Positions 1 through 12,896 of a stretch of DNA of 64,000 nucleotides are shown here, in pieces (position 1 is the first letter of the stretch; every line of letters begins with the position of its first letter). Position numbers and translations under genes: made by a program. Source of the stretch: Cephalotus follicularis (lineage: Eukaryota > Streptophyta > Magnoliopsida > Oxalidales > Cephalotaceae); contig BDDD01000877.1 of NCBI GenBank assembly GCA_001972305.1, forward strand, positions 248,001 to 312,000, written 5' to 3'. Below the pieces are notes generated by a model. The model made no database searches, was not told the DNA's origin, and saw nothing but the letters and a program-made list of their open reading frames with translations.

Positions 1-881
1 TCTTTTCAATTTGTTTCTCTACTTCAATTCTAAATTCTTTGACCTTTCAAAGGCCTCAGACTTGTGCTTCATCAAGTACAAGTACCTATACCGTGAAAGA
101 TCATCGATAAATGTTATGGAGTAGGAATAACCAACTCTTACCTGAATAGGCATCGTACCACACACATCTGTGTGCAGTAGGCCCAATAAGTCTGTAGACC
201 TCTCCCCTTGTTCCATAAAGGGTGATTTGGTCATTTTTCCTTTGAGGCTGGGTTCACAGGTTGGAAATGATTCACTGTAAGAGATATCAAGATATCCCTT
301 ACTAACCAACCCATGGACTATTTTCTCACTAGTGTGACCAAGTCTATAGTGCCAGAGGCATGTTTGCTTAATGTCATCTCTATTTCTTTTGGTTCCTTTT
401 TCAATTTTTAAATTAATATGCCTATTTATTATGTACAGCCCATTGCCAACAAAATATTCAACATACAAAACATCATTCATATATAAAGAACAACTCTTGT
501 CAGTAATAACACAAGTAAAACCATCGGCCATAAGTGCAGAAATAGAAATGATGTTCTTCCATAAGGAAGGTAAATATAGAGTGTTCTTGAGCTCAAAGCT
601 CTTGCCAGCAGGCAACCAAATACAAGTAGTTCCAATAGCTAATGCTTCAACACTTGTTCCATCAACTACTTTCAGGTCCACTTCTCCCTTCGCAAGAGAA
701 CATCCTTGAAGGTCTTGCACATTAACACAACTGTGTGAGGAACATCCAGTATCTAATACCCAAGAAGTAGGATAACTCTTATCAATAGAAATATTTATTT
801 GAATCATAAATGTTGAAGGCTAACTTTTACCTTGAGGTTTGCCAATGGAAGATAGGAACTGCTTATACTTGTTGGACACAG
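1..881 (-). mobile_element. Ty1/copia internal fragment (protease to integrase), cut by window edge
   Basis: Reading right to left, the translation shows a retropepsin motif (WVLDTGCSSH, about 700-760), the GAG-pre-integrase zinc-binding region (LWHYRLGH, about 350), and the start of the integrase core (TDVCG...TFIDDLSRYRYLYLMKHKSEAFE, about 50-180). This order (protease, then integrase) is that of Ty1/copia, and the wording is close to plant Tork/Angela-type elements. A short stretch of gag-like sequence lies at 808-881. The rest of pol lies off the left edge. To its right is LTR A in the same orientation, as expected for a 5' LTR, but the long leader seen in relatives is absent. It is a broken fossil remnant with few interruptions in the visible part. 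Confidence 0.9.
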
Positions 882-890
882 CTTAAGCGG

Positions 891-1544
891 GTTGGAATGT
901 TAAAGCAAAATAGGGTTGCGGAATACATTTTAAAAAATTTCAATCCCATAACAAAGGGATACCCTATATACCAAGTCCATTAGTGTCCCATTAAACCCAA
1001 GGATCACTGATTATGGCATCAATCGAACCTGAACCACAACCCAAGCATGTTAGGGTTGGCAGGTGGGAGCAAAGGGAATGCACTACCCTAATTTTGATCA
1101 CTACAAAATTATAGTGTCGATGAAGCACACCAAAACCTCAACACAAAGCTCCAAACCCCAAACCCTAACCTAGCCAAAAAGCTAGGGAACCATACAAACC
1201 ACATATGGTCACAAGCAAGAAATGGCGTTGATGCTTAGAGCAACCAGACGCCTTAAGAGTCGAAGCCAAAGCAGGAAGGCGTTGGCACTTGTAGCAAAGC
1301 GTCGACGCCATACAACAAGGCATTGGCACTTTGCAGCAAAGTGTCGTCACCATGCAGCAAGAAGGAAAGCATAGCGTCGACGCCCATGCACACCAGGCCT
1401 AGCACACAAAAACGTAAAAGCATCAAAGCCACAGCAGCAAAGGGTAGCGTCGACACCATGAAGCAAAGCGTCGATGCCTTACACCCCTGAAACAACACAA
1501 CGATGCCATAGCAGCAAGCTGCAAAGAAAGGGGATGGCTGGGAC
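891..1544 (-). mobile_element. LTR A of copia family 1, first part
   Basis: This stretch matches, in the same orientation, the inner-side ends of LTR B (from 1545) and LTR D (from 6008). All open with a TGTTGG-like terminus and a region rich in AACCCTA-type words, followed by GCGTCGACGC-type repeats at about 1225-1480. It is interrupted at 1544 by solo LTR B and resumes at 4036: the words around the break (GATGGCTGGGA and GGATGGCAATCCCAGCCC) join to match an unbroken stretch of LTR B near 1890-1920. The left border is degenerate and approximate. Confidence 0.8.
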
Positions 1545-4035
1545 TGTTGGAAAGGCTCAAAAATACGGAAGAGAACATTAATGTATGTTAGGTTTAGGGT
1601 TTGTATAACAAAACTTTTTAGACCATTTTAAATGCCCAATCAGTGGCATACCCTAAAACCAACTCCATTATTGTCCCAATAGCCCTTAGGATCACTAATT
1701 AGGGTATCAATTGAACCGACAAAACCAGCCAAGCATTGAGGAAATTCGGGTTGGAACAAAGGGTTACATAAACCCAAATTGGTCACTCCAAAATGCATTA
1801 GGGTAACACACTAAAAACCCTAACATATGGGGCTCCAATCTGAACTCTCTCTTAGCCAAACCCTAAGGGTTTTCTAGGACACATAACCTCCAAGAAATGG
1901 GCATGGCTAGGATGGCAATCCTAGCCCTCAAACCCAACACAAAACTATGCTACAAGGAGGAGGAATTAGATGGCTACCTAATTCTTTGCCCACCTCCACT
2001 TTGAGTGCTCCTCCTCTCTTATTTCCAAAGCTTCAATCTTCACAAAAGATCAACCCCAAGTGAAGGCCAGTAGCTTTCATAAAGCAAGAAGGCATGAGGA
2101 TGAAGGCTAGTGTTTCACCTAAAACTATATCTCAAGATAAGTAAAGATTGAATGAGATGTTCAATCAATCTCCACCTAAAATGAGTTTGGGAGGGTGAAA
2201 GGAAGTTGTTTTGTCTTCTTCTCTTCATGAACTTCAAGGTCTCTTGATGTTCATCCATGGAGGAGAGGATAAGAAGAGAGAGCAACGGGTTAGAAGCCAA
2301 GAGAATGAGAGAATGAATCATTTCCAAGTGTATTGAATAAGCCAAGCCTTTAAAAATATCTTTAAGTCTTGTTGAATAAGCCAACTCTAAAAAATATCCT
2401 TTTGACTTTTCAAAGGCTTGTTAAAAAAGCTTAAGGATTATTATTTCTCTCTTTTTAACACCCTATGGCCGGCCATATTAGTCACCAAATTCTTCCCACA
2501 CATGTATAGCAAGTTTGGGCCAAGATGGTGATGGACTAGCAAATGGGCTTAAGTAAAATCACCATAGATTTCACTAACCATTAAGCCCAAATTTTAAGCA
2601 ACATTAGGCTATCCAATGTAAGGACAATTAATCCCAAAATTTTGGCCATTAAGGGAAATGAATCCCAAGCCCTAAATTCTACAAAGACCATAAGCTCTCT
2701 CTACAAGTAAATGCCTTATGCACTTACATATTGAGACAAACAACTCTTTGCACGTAATATTTCATTATGGTGATGTTTGAACTCATTTCCAAAGAACTGA
2801 TTGTTCAAAAAATGAAATATTCACTACCAAAGTAACATCTCCCTTAGATGCTATCCTTCCACTAAATGGCATGTCCCCCGACATATCAACCTGTTCCAAA
2901 ATCAGGCAGGACCCGAAAGCCAGGTTGGTTCCCAATATAATGATATATTTCTTAGAACATCTCAGAGTTCTGGTACGACCATCCCGATAGTCCAAGACTA
3001 TCCATATGGCCCCGGTGTGACCTCCAATCACCCCCAGATCCGTGTAAACCACGTCTATCATTTTTATCAAGTTAAACCTGTACTTTATCACTATCATCGG
3101 CATATGTGTCGCATATCCCACATCATCTCGGCTCCAACCGTGACTAGTGTTTTGATTTATGTCACCCCTAGGTAAAACGCAATAAATATAGTTCTATGAA
3201 TGCATTGAGACTATTGAGAGACATATCCAGAAACCTCTCGTTTCCATCTCTCGAGTGCTCGGCCGAGACTTCTAAGTCTTCAATGGTCACAGATGTTATA
3301 GAGCCTATAACCTTCAACATAGGTGTGATGATCCCATCTTGCGTACTCGCCATACATCTCAATGCAGCTCCCACAAGGCCCAAAGATAACCTGTTTGCCA
3401 GCACGTGGCTAGTGCTGGGGAAGGCGGAAATCAAAGCCAAGCGGTTACTACACAATGTATGCCAGCTGCTCATGTCTAAGGATACAACGTAAATCACGTA
3501 TGATCTACTAGTCCTCTACGACTAAACACTACCGCGACAATAGGAACTCTATTGACAGAGGTGTTGACTCTCCAAATAGATAACCTATGGTGGGTCGGTT
3601 CTGTGTCATGCCTCATGCATGCACCCCGTATCAGCATTAGGGTAAAACCCAAATGGCAATGAGACAATCCATCCTCCCCAACAACGAGAGCAAGCATAAC
3701 ATGGCAAGTCTTTGCGGTTCATCAATTGCCCTAAGAAAGTGAACCTATGACTTCGAATTTTTGTCAGAAGGGAATAAAGATCTCATTCTCATAACCTCTC
3801 AGGCATGAGATCCAACCCCTCGTACGACAGGGTGCTATGTGTATTCAGTTGACATGGTGATCAACTAATCCGTTAAGACGGTTTGAGATAATACATATAG
3901 CAAATGCCAATATTGACTGAATATGCACAATAAAACACGAATGGAACTAAGAATGTATAAGAATGGAGTGTAACATATGTACAGAACATATCAATGCAGC
4001 TACCTCTTGGCTTATAGGGACACCCCTATCTAACA
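1545..4035 (-). mobile_element. Solo LTR B of copia family 1, nested in LTR A
   Basis: A 2491-bp LTR runs from TGTTGG at 1545 to TCTAACA at 4035, so on the minus strand it begins TGTTAGA and ends CCAACA. It is flanked by GGGAC (1540-1544) and GGGAT (4036-4040), a 5-bp target duplication with one difference. No internal domain is present, so this is a solo LTR, probably left by recombination between the two LTRs of a full element. It sits inside an LTR of its own family. Open frames inside it are not genes. About 2450-2700 holds AT-rich sequence with nothing else recognisable. Confidence 0.8.
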
Positions 4036-6007
4036 GGGATGGCAATCCCAGCCCTCAAATCTGACACCACAAGTATCACAACACCACACAAACAGAGAAG
4101 AAAAGAATTAGAACTGTTTACCTAATTCTTAGCCCACATCCTCAAAGTTTGTATTCCTCCAAACTTGGAATCATCGCATCCGTCTTCACAAATGTTTCTC
4201 TATGTCCACCAAGCAGCAACTTTAGGGAAGACAGATTCCATGCAGATGAAGGTTGAGATTATGACCTAATCTAATGTTCAATGGAAGTAAAGATGAAATC
4301 CATTTTGGAAATCATCTCCACCTATATTTAACTTTGGAGGGTGAGAAGAGGTGTTATTATGATCCTTTCTTGGAAAAACCTTAAAGCTTTTCGCATCTCC
4401 AATGGGAGAGGAAGAGGGATACAACAGTTGGGAGAAAAGGAAGAGAAGGAGAGAGACGGGTGAGGGTAGGGAGAAATGAAAGTGAGTTAGGTTAAGTTGA
4501 CTTGGTGTTATATATATATATATATATATATATTAAAGATGTTAACACAAATATCTTAAGTCACTTAACCAACAATCCACTTTAAATCTCCATCTTAAGG
4601 CTGGCCATACATTCAAGATAATGTGAGCCAATTTTAATTATGTGAAAGCATGACATAATTAATTGCAGACCAAGACTTTGTCAACCCATGCAACTCATGG
4701 TTAACCAAAGTAAGTCATGGAGCATAATGTGTCGCAAAACACATTTGGGCCGGCCATAAACTTAACCCTATAGAGGCATAGGTTCGGTCCGAGGTAAGAA
4801 AATAATTCCTAAGTCCATAATGTTCCAAAGCCCTTAAACTCTCTCCATACCAATAAATGCCAACTACACTTATTAGTTCACAATAAACCCTTTGCACAGA
4901 ACATTTCATTACGATGATGCTCACATTCACTTCATGAGAAGTGACACATGTCAAGCAAATGAAATATTCTTTAGCAAAGTAACATCTCTCTTAGATGCTA
5001 ACCTCTCACTAAATGACATATGCCCTCCTCATGTCAACCTATTCCAAAATCAGGCAGGACCCGAAAGCCTGGTTGGAATTCTGGTACAATGATATATTTC
5101 CCAGAACATCCCAAGGTTCTGGTAAGACTATCCTGCTAATAGTCCCGATGTGATCTTCAATCACCCCCAGATTCGTGGACTACAAAGTTCCACGTGTATT
5201 ATTTGTTAGCAGGTTCCCTAATGCTTTATCACTGTCATTGGTTTGTGTGCCACGTATCTTTAATCATCTCGGGTCCGACCATGGACTAGGGTTGGATAAA
5301 TGTCACCCCAAGGTAAAACCATGATAACTATAATTCTATGAACACATTGAGACTATAGGAGATATCCCAGGAACTCTCTCTTTCCTAATCTCCAAGTACT
5401 CGGCCGGGGTTTAAGTCTTCAATGGTCATAGGTGTTATAGAGCCTATAACCCTCAACATGGGTGTGACGATCCCGCCTTGTGCACTCGCCCATACATCTC
5501 AATGCATATCCCACAAGGCGAAAAGATAACCCTTTTGCCGACACGTAGCTAGTGTTGGGGAAGATGGAAATCAAAGCCAAGCAGTTACTATACAACACAT
5601 GCCAGCCGCTCAAGTCTAAGGATACAACGTAAATCACGTATGATCTACTAGTCATCTTTGACTAAACACTACCGTGACAATAGGAACTCTATTGGCAGAG
5701 ATGTTGGCTCTCCAAATAGATAACCTATCATGTGTCGGTTCAGTGTCATGCCTCTGCACGCACCCGTATCAGTTTTAGGGTAAAACCTAAATGGCAATGA
5801 GATGATCCATCTCCCACACTCAAGAGGGAAAGCATAACACGACAAGTCTTTGTGGTTCATCAATTTTCTCTAAGAAAGTGAACTTATGACTTGGAACTTT
5901 TGTCACAAGTGAGTAAGGATCTCATTGTCATAACCTCTCAGGCACGAGATCCAACCCTTTACGGACAGCAGGAAAATGTATGATTCAAGAGTGTATCATA
6001 TGTTAAG
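4036..6007 (-). mobile_element. LTR A of copia family 1, second part
   Basis: This resumes LTR A after the nested solo LTR. It aligns with about 1900-3850 of LTR B, including the conserved stretch about cataacctctcaggcacgagatccaac near 5930-5960, and then ends short of the usual TAACA terminus. It contains a TA microsatellite at 4509-4533. No gene is seen here; the open frames at 4700-5860 fall in positions equivalent to frames in the other LTR copies and have no known domains. Confidence 0.75.
4509..4533. repeat. (TA)n microsatellite
   Basis: About 12 perfect TA units lie inside LTR A. The other LTR copies of the family do not have it at this length, so it probably expanded after insertion. 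Confidence 0.95.
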
Positions 6008-8553
6008 TGTTGGGAACGGGTTCAAGCGCAGCGACAAAATGATATCAATTCGAACTTTAGGGTTTATGCCCGATTAATTTTAAATTTCATTCAATTGATT
6101 AATCCCCAAGAAATGGGATGCCCTAAACTATGTTTGAATTGTCCCAATGAGTGCCAAGGAGCCCTAATTTAACAACCAATCAAACCGAAACCAAAAACCA
6201 AGCATAGGGTGAAATGGGTCAAAACACTAGGGTTACCGTAAACCCTAGAAATGGACTCTAAAAAATGGCTCACGAGGAAACACACAAAACCCTAGCGAAA
6301 AGCCCAATCAACCAAAATCCAAACATCCCTAACCCTAAGGGATGACATGCAAACCACCAAGAGGACAAGGAGTTCGGCAAGGGTTCCCTAACCCAAGCTA
6401 CAACCCGCTGCCACGGCCACAAGAACAGGAAGAGAAGCGGTTCTTACAAAGGTGAAGACTCCTTCCTTCAAGTTAAGCTCCCTCTACCCTTTAAATCCAA
6501 GAACTCCAAGCTCCTCCTTAAGCCACTGAAAAGGAATATCAAGGATGGAAGCCAAGTTTTTATCCTACACTAAATCACTCTAGGTAAAGATAAGATGCAG
6601 AGTACAACTTATCTCCACCTATAATGAATTATGAGTGGTGAAACGAGGGTTGAAAATGGCTGTAAAACAAACCAGACGTTTTTAGCGTCAACGCGTAGGC
6701 GATGGCCTCGACGCGCACGATAGCAGCAGAAAGAAGAGAGACAACATGGAAGAAGAGAGAGAGAGAGAGAGAAAAGGTAAAGTGTGTTGTGTAAGCTTTG
6801 ACCTCTTGTCCTAAGCTATTTATAGTGCTTGACTTCTCTCTCCTACTTTATCCCAAAAGGTCACACCAACTTCTCTCAAGTCAGGTGAGATGCCGTGTGT
6901 CAGCCAGAATGGCATCAACGCCATGCATCTCATCTTATCTATGCGACAATGCCCAAGATAAGATGAAACAGGCGCGTAGTCTCTTTTTGTCTTATCGTCA
7001 ATGCATAAACATCATAGCGTTGACGCGCAAGTCAGTGGTTTTCAAAGTGTCAACGCATGCTCTCCATAATGTTAACGTCCAGGGACTCAATCTAGTTTTG
7101 ACATCGACGCATGCTCTTCATGGTGTCGACGTTTAAGCTACTAGTTTTCACTGCATCAACGCATGCACTTCATGATCTTAACGCCCAGCGACTCAACTAG
7201 ACATGGCGTTGATGCATGCTCTCCATGGCGTTGACGCATAAGACAAAGATTAGACAATCTCTTCTATTTTCAAAACCCTTCGCATGGAATATTTCATCGT
7301 GGAATTGCATGGACCTAAATCCATCAAATGAAATACTCACGAGAAAAGCAACATCTTCCTTGATGTTGTCCTTTCACTAAATGATATGTGTCCCACAACA
7401 TATAAACCTGTTCAAAGTCATGCATGACCCAAAAGCCTTTCGATCTCCAGTATGATGATAAATTCTTAGTACACCCCAATATCTGGTACGACCATTCTAA
7501 TAGTCATCGACTATCAAAATAGCCCCGGTGTGAGCGACAGTCACCCCCACCCCCCGGATCCGTGTATTACCACGTCTATCAATCATGGTCTGAATAGCCA
7601 GTCGCTCTATCCAGTCATCAGCATATGTGTTATGTTTCCCTCATCGTACTTGGCTCCGATCATAGCCTAGGGTTTGGATGAATGTCACCCCTAGTATTGC
7701 TTCGATAACTATGAATCTATGATCGCACTGAGACTATTGGTAGACTTCCCACAAGAACCTCTTGTTTCCCAGTCCACCATGCATGATCAGGACTTTTAAG
7801 TGTACAACGTACATAGATAAATAAAGCCGGTCACCCTCAGCCCGGGTGTGACGATTCCCTATTGCGCACTCGTCCATACATCTCAATGTAGCTACCACAA
7901 GACCCAAAGACAACCCTTTTTCCGAGCACGTGGCTAGTGCTAGGGAAGGCAGAAATCAAAGTCAAGCAGTCACTACACAATGCATACCGGTCGCTCGGGT
8001 CAAAGGAGACAATGCAGGCTATAGACCTACTAGTCACCATAGACTATACACTACCAAGGCCATAGGAATCCTATTGACATTGGGTATAGACTATCCAAAT
8101 AGGATTCCTATTGGTGGGTCTGTTCAGTGTCACGTCCTCTAACATACACCTCACATTTAGCTTTAGGGATAAACCCAAATGGCTACGAGATAACCATTCT
8201 CCACTGCTAACCCAGGAGCAAGCTTAACGTGACGAGTTTTCGCGGTTCATCAAGGGCCCAAAGAATGAGAACCTATGACTTAGAACATTTCTCACGGGGA
8301 GTAAGGATCTCATTCTCATAGCCCTCTTGGCATGAGATCCAAACCTTTAGTGTGACAGGGCACTATATGAAATACAGTTAAATACGAATAATTATTCTGT
8401 TCCTTTTGGTTGGTTGGGATGTGCCACATAGCCTTGCCAATAAATAAATATGCGCATGAAATGTGAATGGAATTAAGAATTGTATAAATCAATTGTGTAT
8501 ATATACAAACAATGAGCCATATCGTGGCATACAGAGACACTTCTAAACTAACA
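6008..8553 (-). mobile_element. LTR D of copia family 1 (3' LTR)
   Basis: This 2546-bp LTR runs from TGTTGGGAAC at 6008 to CTAACA at 8553. The next bases, read on the minus strand, are a purine tract (GTGGGAGAT) directly before the LTR start, so this is the 3' LTR of a minus-strand copia whose pol lies at 8554-9952 and 20347-21487. About 6680-7250 carries many GCGTTGACGC / GCGTCGACGC repeats, many of them decayed to TTGATG-like forms. The full-length LTR gives the family size of about 2.5 kb. Confidence 0.88.
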
Positions 8554-8567
8554 ATCTCCCACTTGGC
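8554..8567 (-). promoter_or_regulatory. Copia polypurine tract
   Basis: On the minus strand, a purine-rich tract with the core AGTGGGAGAT abuts the LTR start TGTTAG. It has the same form as the tract at 36797-36808 next to the 3' LTR of the plus-strand copia. In the family this is the plus-strand primer for reverse transcription. Confidence 0.85.
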
Positions 8568-9952
8568 CCTATAGCCAAGATGACCGATAGCCTAAGCCCA
8601 AGGCACTTCGATGTCTCTCTACAAAAGTGCTGCTCAAGGCCTTGGTCAGTGGGTCTGCTAAATTTGCATCCGTGGCAACTCTCTCAAGGATAATGTCTCC
8701 TCTGTCAATGATCTCTCTAATCAGGTGATACCGTCATTGTATATGTTTGGAATGATGATGAGATCGGGATTCTTTGGCTTGTGCAACAACCCCATTGTTG
8801 CCACAGTACACCACAACTGGACGTGCAATGGTTGGAACCATATCAAGTTCAACAATGAACTTTCGCATGCAAACAGCTTACTTGGTGGCATCAAAGGCTG
8901 CAACATATTCCGCTTCCGTAGTGGAGGCAACAATAGTTTCCTGCTTAGAACTCCTCCAGCTCACAGCACCTCCGTTGAGGATGAAAACATATCCTGAAAC
9001 GGATTTGTGATCATCCGAATCACTATTGAAACCAGAGTCTATAAATCCCTCTTATCTCAACTCACTATTTCCTCCATAGACTAGGAAGGTATCTTGAGTC
9101 CTTCTCAGGTAATTAAGAACCCCCTTGACTGCTTCCCAGACTTTCCCACTAGGATCAGACTAAAATTGACTAGCCATACCCAAGGCATAGGCGACATCAG
9201 GTTTAGTACACAACATGGCATACATGATGGAGCCAACAGCCAAAGCATATGGCTGCCTACTCATGCGAGCACTCTCCTCATTTGTATGTGGAGACATCAT
9301 CTTGGAGAGGTGAATTCCCTGGCCAATCGAAAGAAGGCCCCGCTTGGAATTCTCAAGGCCATACTTTTTCAGCACCTTGCTGATGTATTGGCTTTGGGAG
9401 AGTCCCAACAACCTATTAGATATGTCTCTATGGATCTTGATACCCAATATTGAGGAAGCCTCTCCCAAATCCTTCATGGAGAAGTTCTTGGACAACTATA
9501 CTTTAACGGACTGTAACATACCCACATCATTCCCTATGATTAGTATGTCATCCATGTATAGTACCAAGAAAGTGATGTTTGGGACATCCTGTTTCTGGTA
9601 GACACAAGGCTCATCCACGTTTTTTATGAAACTGAAAGTGTTAATGGTCTCGTCAAAATGGATGTTCCAGCTACGGGATGCTTGCTTAAGACCGTAGATG
9701 GACCTTTGGAGCTTACACACTCACTGTGGATGCTCCTCGGATGCAAACCCCTCGGGTTGGGACATTTAAATGTCCTCTGCAAAAAAGCTATTGAGGAAGG
9801 CTATCTTGACATCCATTTTCCATATCTCATAACTGTAATGAGCGGCAATAGCAAGCAATATCCGGATGGACTTAAGCATAGCGACTGTTGAGAAAGTTTC
9901 GGTATAGTCAACTCTGTGTCTTTGCCTATAACCTTTCATGACCAATCGCTAT
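8554..9952 (-). mobile_element. Copia family 1 pol, RNase H and reverse transcriptase part
   Basis: Minus-strand translation gives copia RNase H and reverse transcriptase words: the conserved block SQSQYISKVLKKYGLENSK and ALAVGSIMYAMLCTKPDVAYALGMASQF at about 9170-9430, and the polymerase region with the LYMDDILIIGND catalytic motif at about 9520-9580, preceded by LQRSIYGLKQASRSWN at about 9660-9710. The sequence closest to the LTR (8600-9000) holds the RNase H end. The element is split at 9952 by the gypsy element and resumes at 20347. It is a fossil with several breaks and cannot make a full polyprotein. Confidence 0.9.
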
Positions 9953-12770
9953 TGTAACGCCCGGTATTTTCCTGAATGTAATATTTCGATTTATGATGTA
10001 GTCTTAAACTTGAATTAATGAGAATGTTGAGTTTTTGAACTCAAAAGATGCTTACAAACCCTAATTATGGTTTTGGAAATGGAATATGTGTGTCAAAAAC
10101 TTAAAACAGCGTTGTTTTGGGGTAAAGATATCGACGTCTTTCCAAAGACGTCGATGCCTATGGGAACTGAGGTACACGTGAATGCATGGGCATGCACGTC
10201 GACATTGAGAGAAGGCATTGACACCTTCTTACAAAAAGGGAAAAGACATCGACGTCTAAGGAAAGACGTCGACGCCTTTGTAAAGAACATCTGTCACGTT
10301 TTTCACTGACAGAGTAACATGCAATGGGGGATCTTTGGGGGCTTTACCAGATGCCTTAACATGTGCATTGCAACGTGTTGATCATGCTAGTGTGTTGCCA
10401 GGAATGCTCAAAATGTTCCCCTCACATGGTGCATGCAAGGGAATATACCATCTTCACATGCAACCTGCAAATGAAAGAAGGGAAGAAAACAAAAGAAAAT
10501 GCAGAATCTGGAAAGAGGGTGAGAGCATGAGAATGCCCATTAAATCTAAGGAGAAGGATGTTGGGGGGAAGCCACCTGTGTTAGAACAACCCTCCCCACT
10601 TCTCTCTCTCTAGTTTTAAAACACAAAATGAAAGAAAGGAAAGAAAACAGTGAGTGTGAGAGCCACCATTGTTGAGCTTGGATTGAGCAAGAGATTGGAG
10701 CTCGTGGGTAGCGGTTGCTGAGAGGATCTTCGAGCTGCTGGTGGCCAGAACTTGGGAATTCAAAGAGGTGGACTTTCCAGTTCCTAACTTGGAACAATAA
10801 GGTAGGGGAAAGTGATAGATTTATATATGCATTTTGGGTTTTAAGTTGATAAATAACATGATGAATTGCATGTTAATGGTTGAATTGTGATTTTGGACTT
10901 GTTGTGGTATTACTGTGATATACGGAGTTAACCATGCATGTACGATTACATGAATATGGGAGTTGGTTGTGTAAAGGATGGATTTGATAATGGCTTGGTG
11001 TGTTAAAACTGTGGAGAAGACATTCTGGGTTTGAAAGACATCGACGTCTACATGAAGACGTCGATGCCTTCGTGTGAAAACGTGAAAGACATCGATGCTT
11101 TTGTAAAGACATCGACGCCTTTTCTGGGTATTGCAAAACAGTAGTGTCTACTGTTGTCAGTTAATTGCCCTTGGAATTACATGTTTATGCATGAAATGAT
11201 GTTCTGGTTATGTTCCTGTTAACCAGTAGCATGCCTTACACATTGGGAGAGTGAGATTCGTTACATGAAGGATTAAAAGGCCGGATTCTACCCTCCAGAA
11301 TCAAGACTCGCGCACTGATACCTCCTGGTATGATAAAGACATCGACGTCTTTGTAAAGACATAGATGTCTTTGGTCCAAAAACACGTGGGAATAATTGTA
11401 CATGGGATCGACGCCTTAGGTTAAAGACGTCGACGCCTTGGGATAGACATCGATGCCTATCCCCCTGATCAATGGAATTTCACTCGAATGGGACCCGCTG
11501 GACCCGAAACGACTCTAGGAACAACCTAGATGCATCCTGAGCATTTTTTTGCATTATTACTGTGATTTGCACTATGGTTGATTTTTAAAAGTGTTAACCA
11601 TTTTGAAAGGCTTGCACGATTATTATAATCAATTTTTCACAAAAATGTATATTTGTCAACATATGATTTTATATATTTTTGAACTGGCTGGGAAAGTATT
11701 TTCCAATGACGGAGAAATATTTTAAAGGATTGATTATGCAATCAAACACATTGCGCGAAAATGTATATTTGTCAACATATGAATTTATATATTTTCGAAA
11801 TGATTGGGGAAGTATTTCCAAAGACGGAGAAATATTGTTTTAAGTTTTATAACTTATCACAACTTGTGAACAGAGCAATATATTTTAAACAAATATATTT
11901 GATCAAGTAATTATATTGTATTGCTTGACTTGTACTGTGAAATGCTTGTGCCTGTTGATTATTAGACGTCGTGCTAATAACTTGTTGATTACTGAGCCAC
12001 TGTGCTAGTCACTTGCTGTTGGTTTAGCCGCCGTGCTAAACAACTTACGGAGGACTTGCTCCAAAACCGTTCGCAAACGGGGATGGAGTAAGAGTGCATG
12101 ACGTTGGGGCCAGGAGGTGGCAACGGTTATGACGACTGGTTTGTCTGGTTCCTATTTGGAACACATTTACTGCTTGCATTGATATAACTTATGAGTTATA
12201 CTTGTACTTGGAGCATGCATATATTTTTACATGTGCATACGGAGATATATTTACCGCAAGAATTACATGTCATGTTGTATCATAATGCATTCATTCATGA
12301 TACTTATTATTATATGACTCGAACTGTATTTATAAGGTTGTTCACTTAGCCGAGTGAGGACAAAGGCTAACCCCTATTGTAACAGATTGACGGGGTGGAT
12401 GTGAGATGGAGCTTGCATGGAGACTTAATGAGAAGACTGTGTACTTTCTATTATTTCTTTTACTGGGATAACGAACATTGAATTGTGTTATTTGGGATTA
12501 TTTGTAATAAGGATTATTTTGTTATCTCGTACTGTATTATTTCACGCTCCGTTTATGGGCGATCGATAGTTATGTTGGGTTTATTTATAAACTTGTTGTG
12601 CATCGCGTAGTATGGGATGCGTGGTGCGTGTTTAAATTCGGCTCATTTATGTTATTGCTTCCGCTACTGAAGGTTTTTGTTTATTCGTATTATTGCATGA
12701 GCTGAATTGTTATTGTTGATTGCCTTACCACTTTATATGTTGCCTTGTTGTGGAAAATGGGGGCGTGACA
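9953..12770 (+). mobile_element. Gypsy 5' LTR
   Basis: This 2818-bp LTR starts TGTAACGCCCGG and ends GGGGCGTGACA. It carries about 13-14 copies of a GACRTCGACGYC-like word, clustered at 10125-10285, 11035-11125 and 11335-11460. Two AT-rich near-repeats (words ATGTATATTTGTCAACATATGA) lie at about 11640-11850. The open frames within it also occur in the 3' LTR and have no known domain. Confidence 0.95.
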
Positions 12771-12773
12771 ACG

Positions 12774-12788
12774 TGGTATCAGAGCATA
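12774..12788 (+). promoter_or_regulatory. Primer-binding site, tRNA-Met type
   Basis: TGGTATCAGAGCAT lies three bases after the 5' LTR. It is complementary to the 3' end of plant initiator tRNA-Met, the usual primer for these elements. Confidence 0.9.
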
Positions 12789-12896
12789 TTTCATATATGC
12801 TTAGCTAGGATATTTTCCTTGGCAATCAATAAATTGTTTTCCTAAAGTCGTGACTAACCGTCGTCCTTCTTATAGGAACAAATTGACCGAAGGAGA

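Noticed and set aside
12774-12788. tRNA-like TGGTATCAGAGC words (also 27581, 46449, 57108)
   Set aside because: These are primer-binding sites next to LTRs, not tRNA genes; no cloverleaf can be drawn around them.
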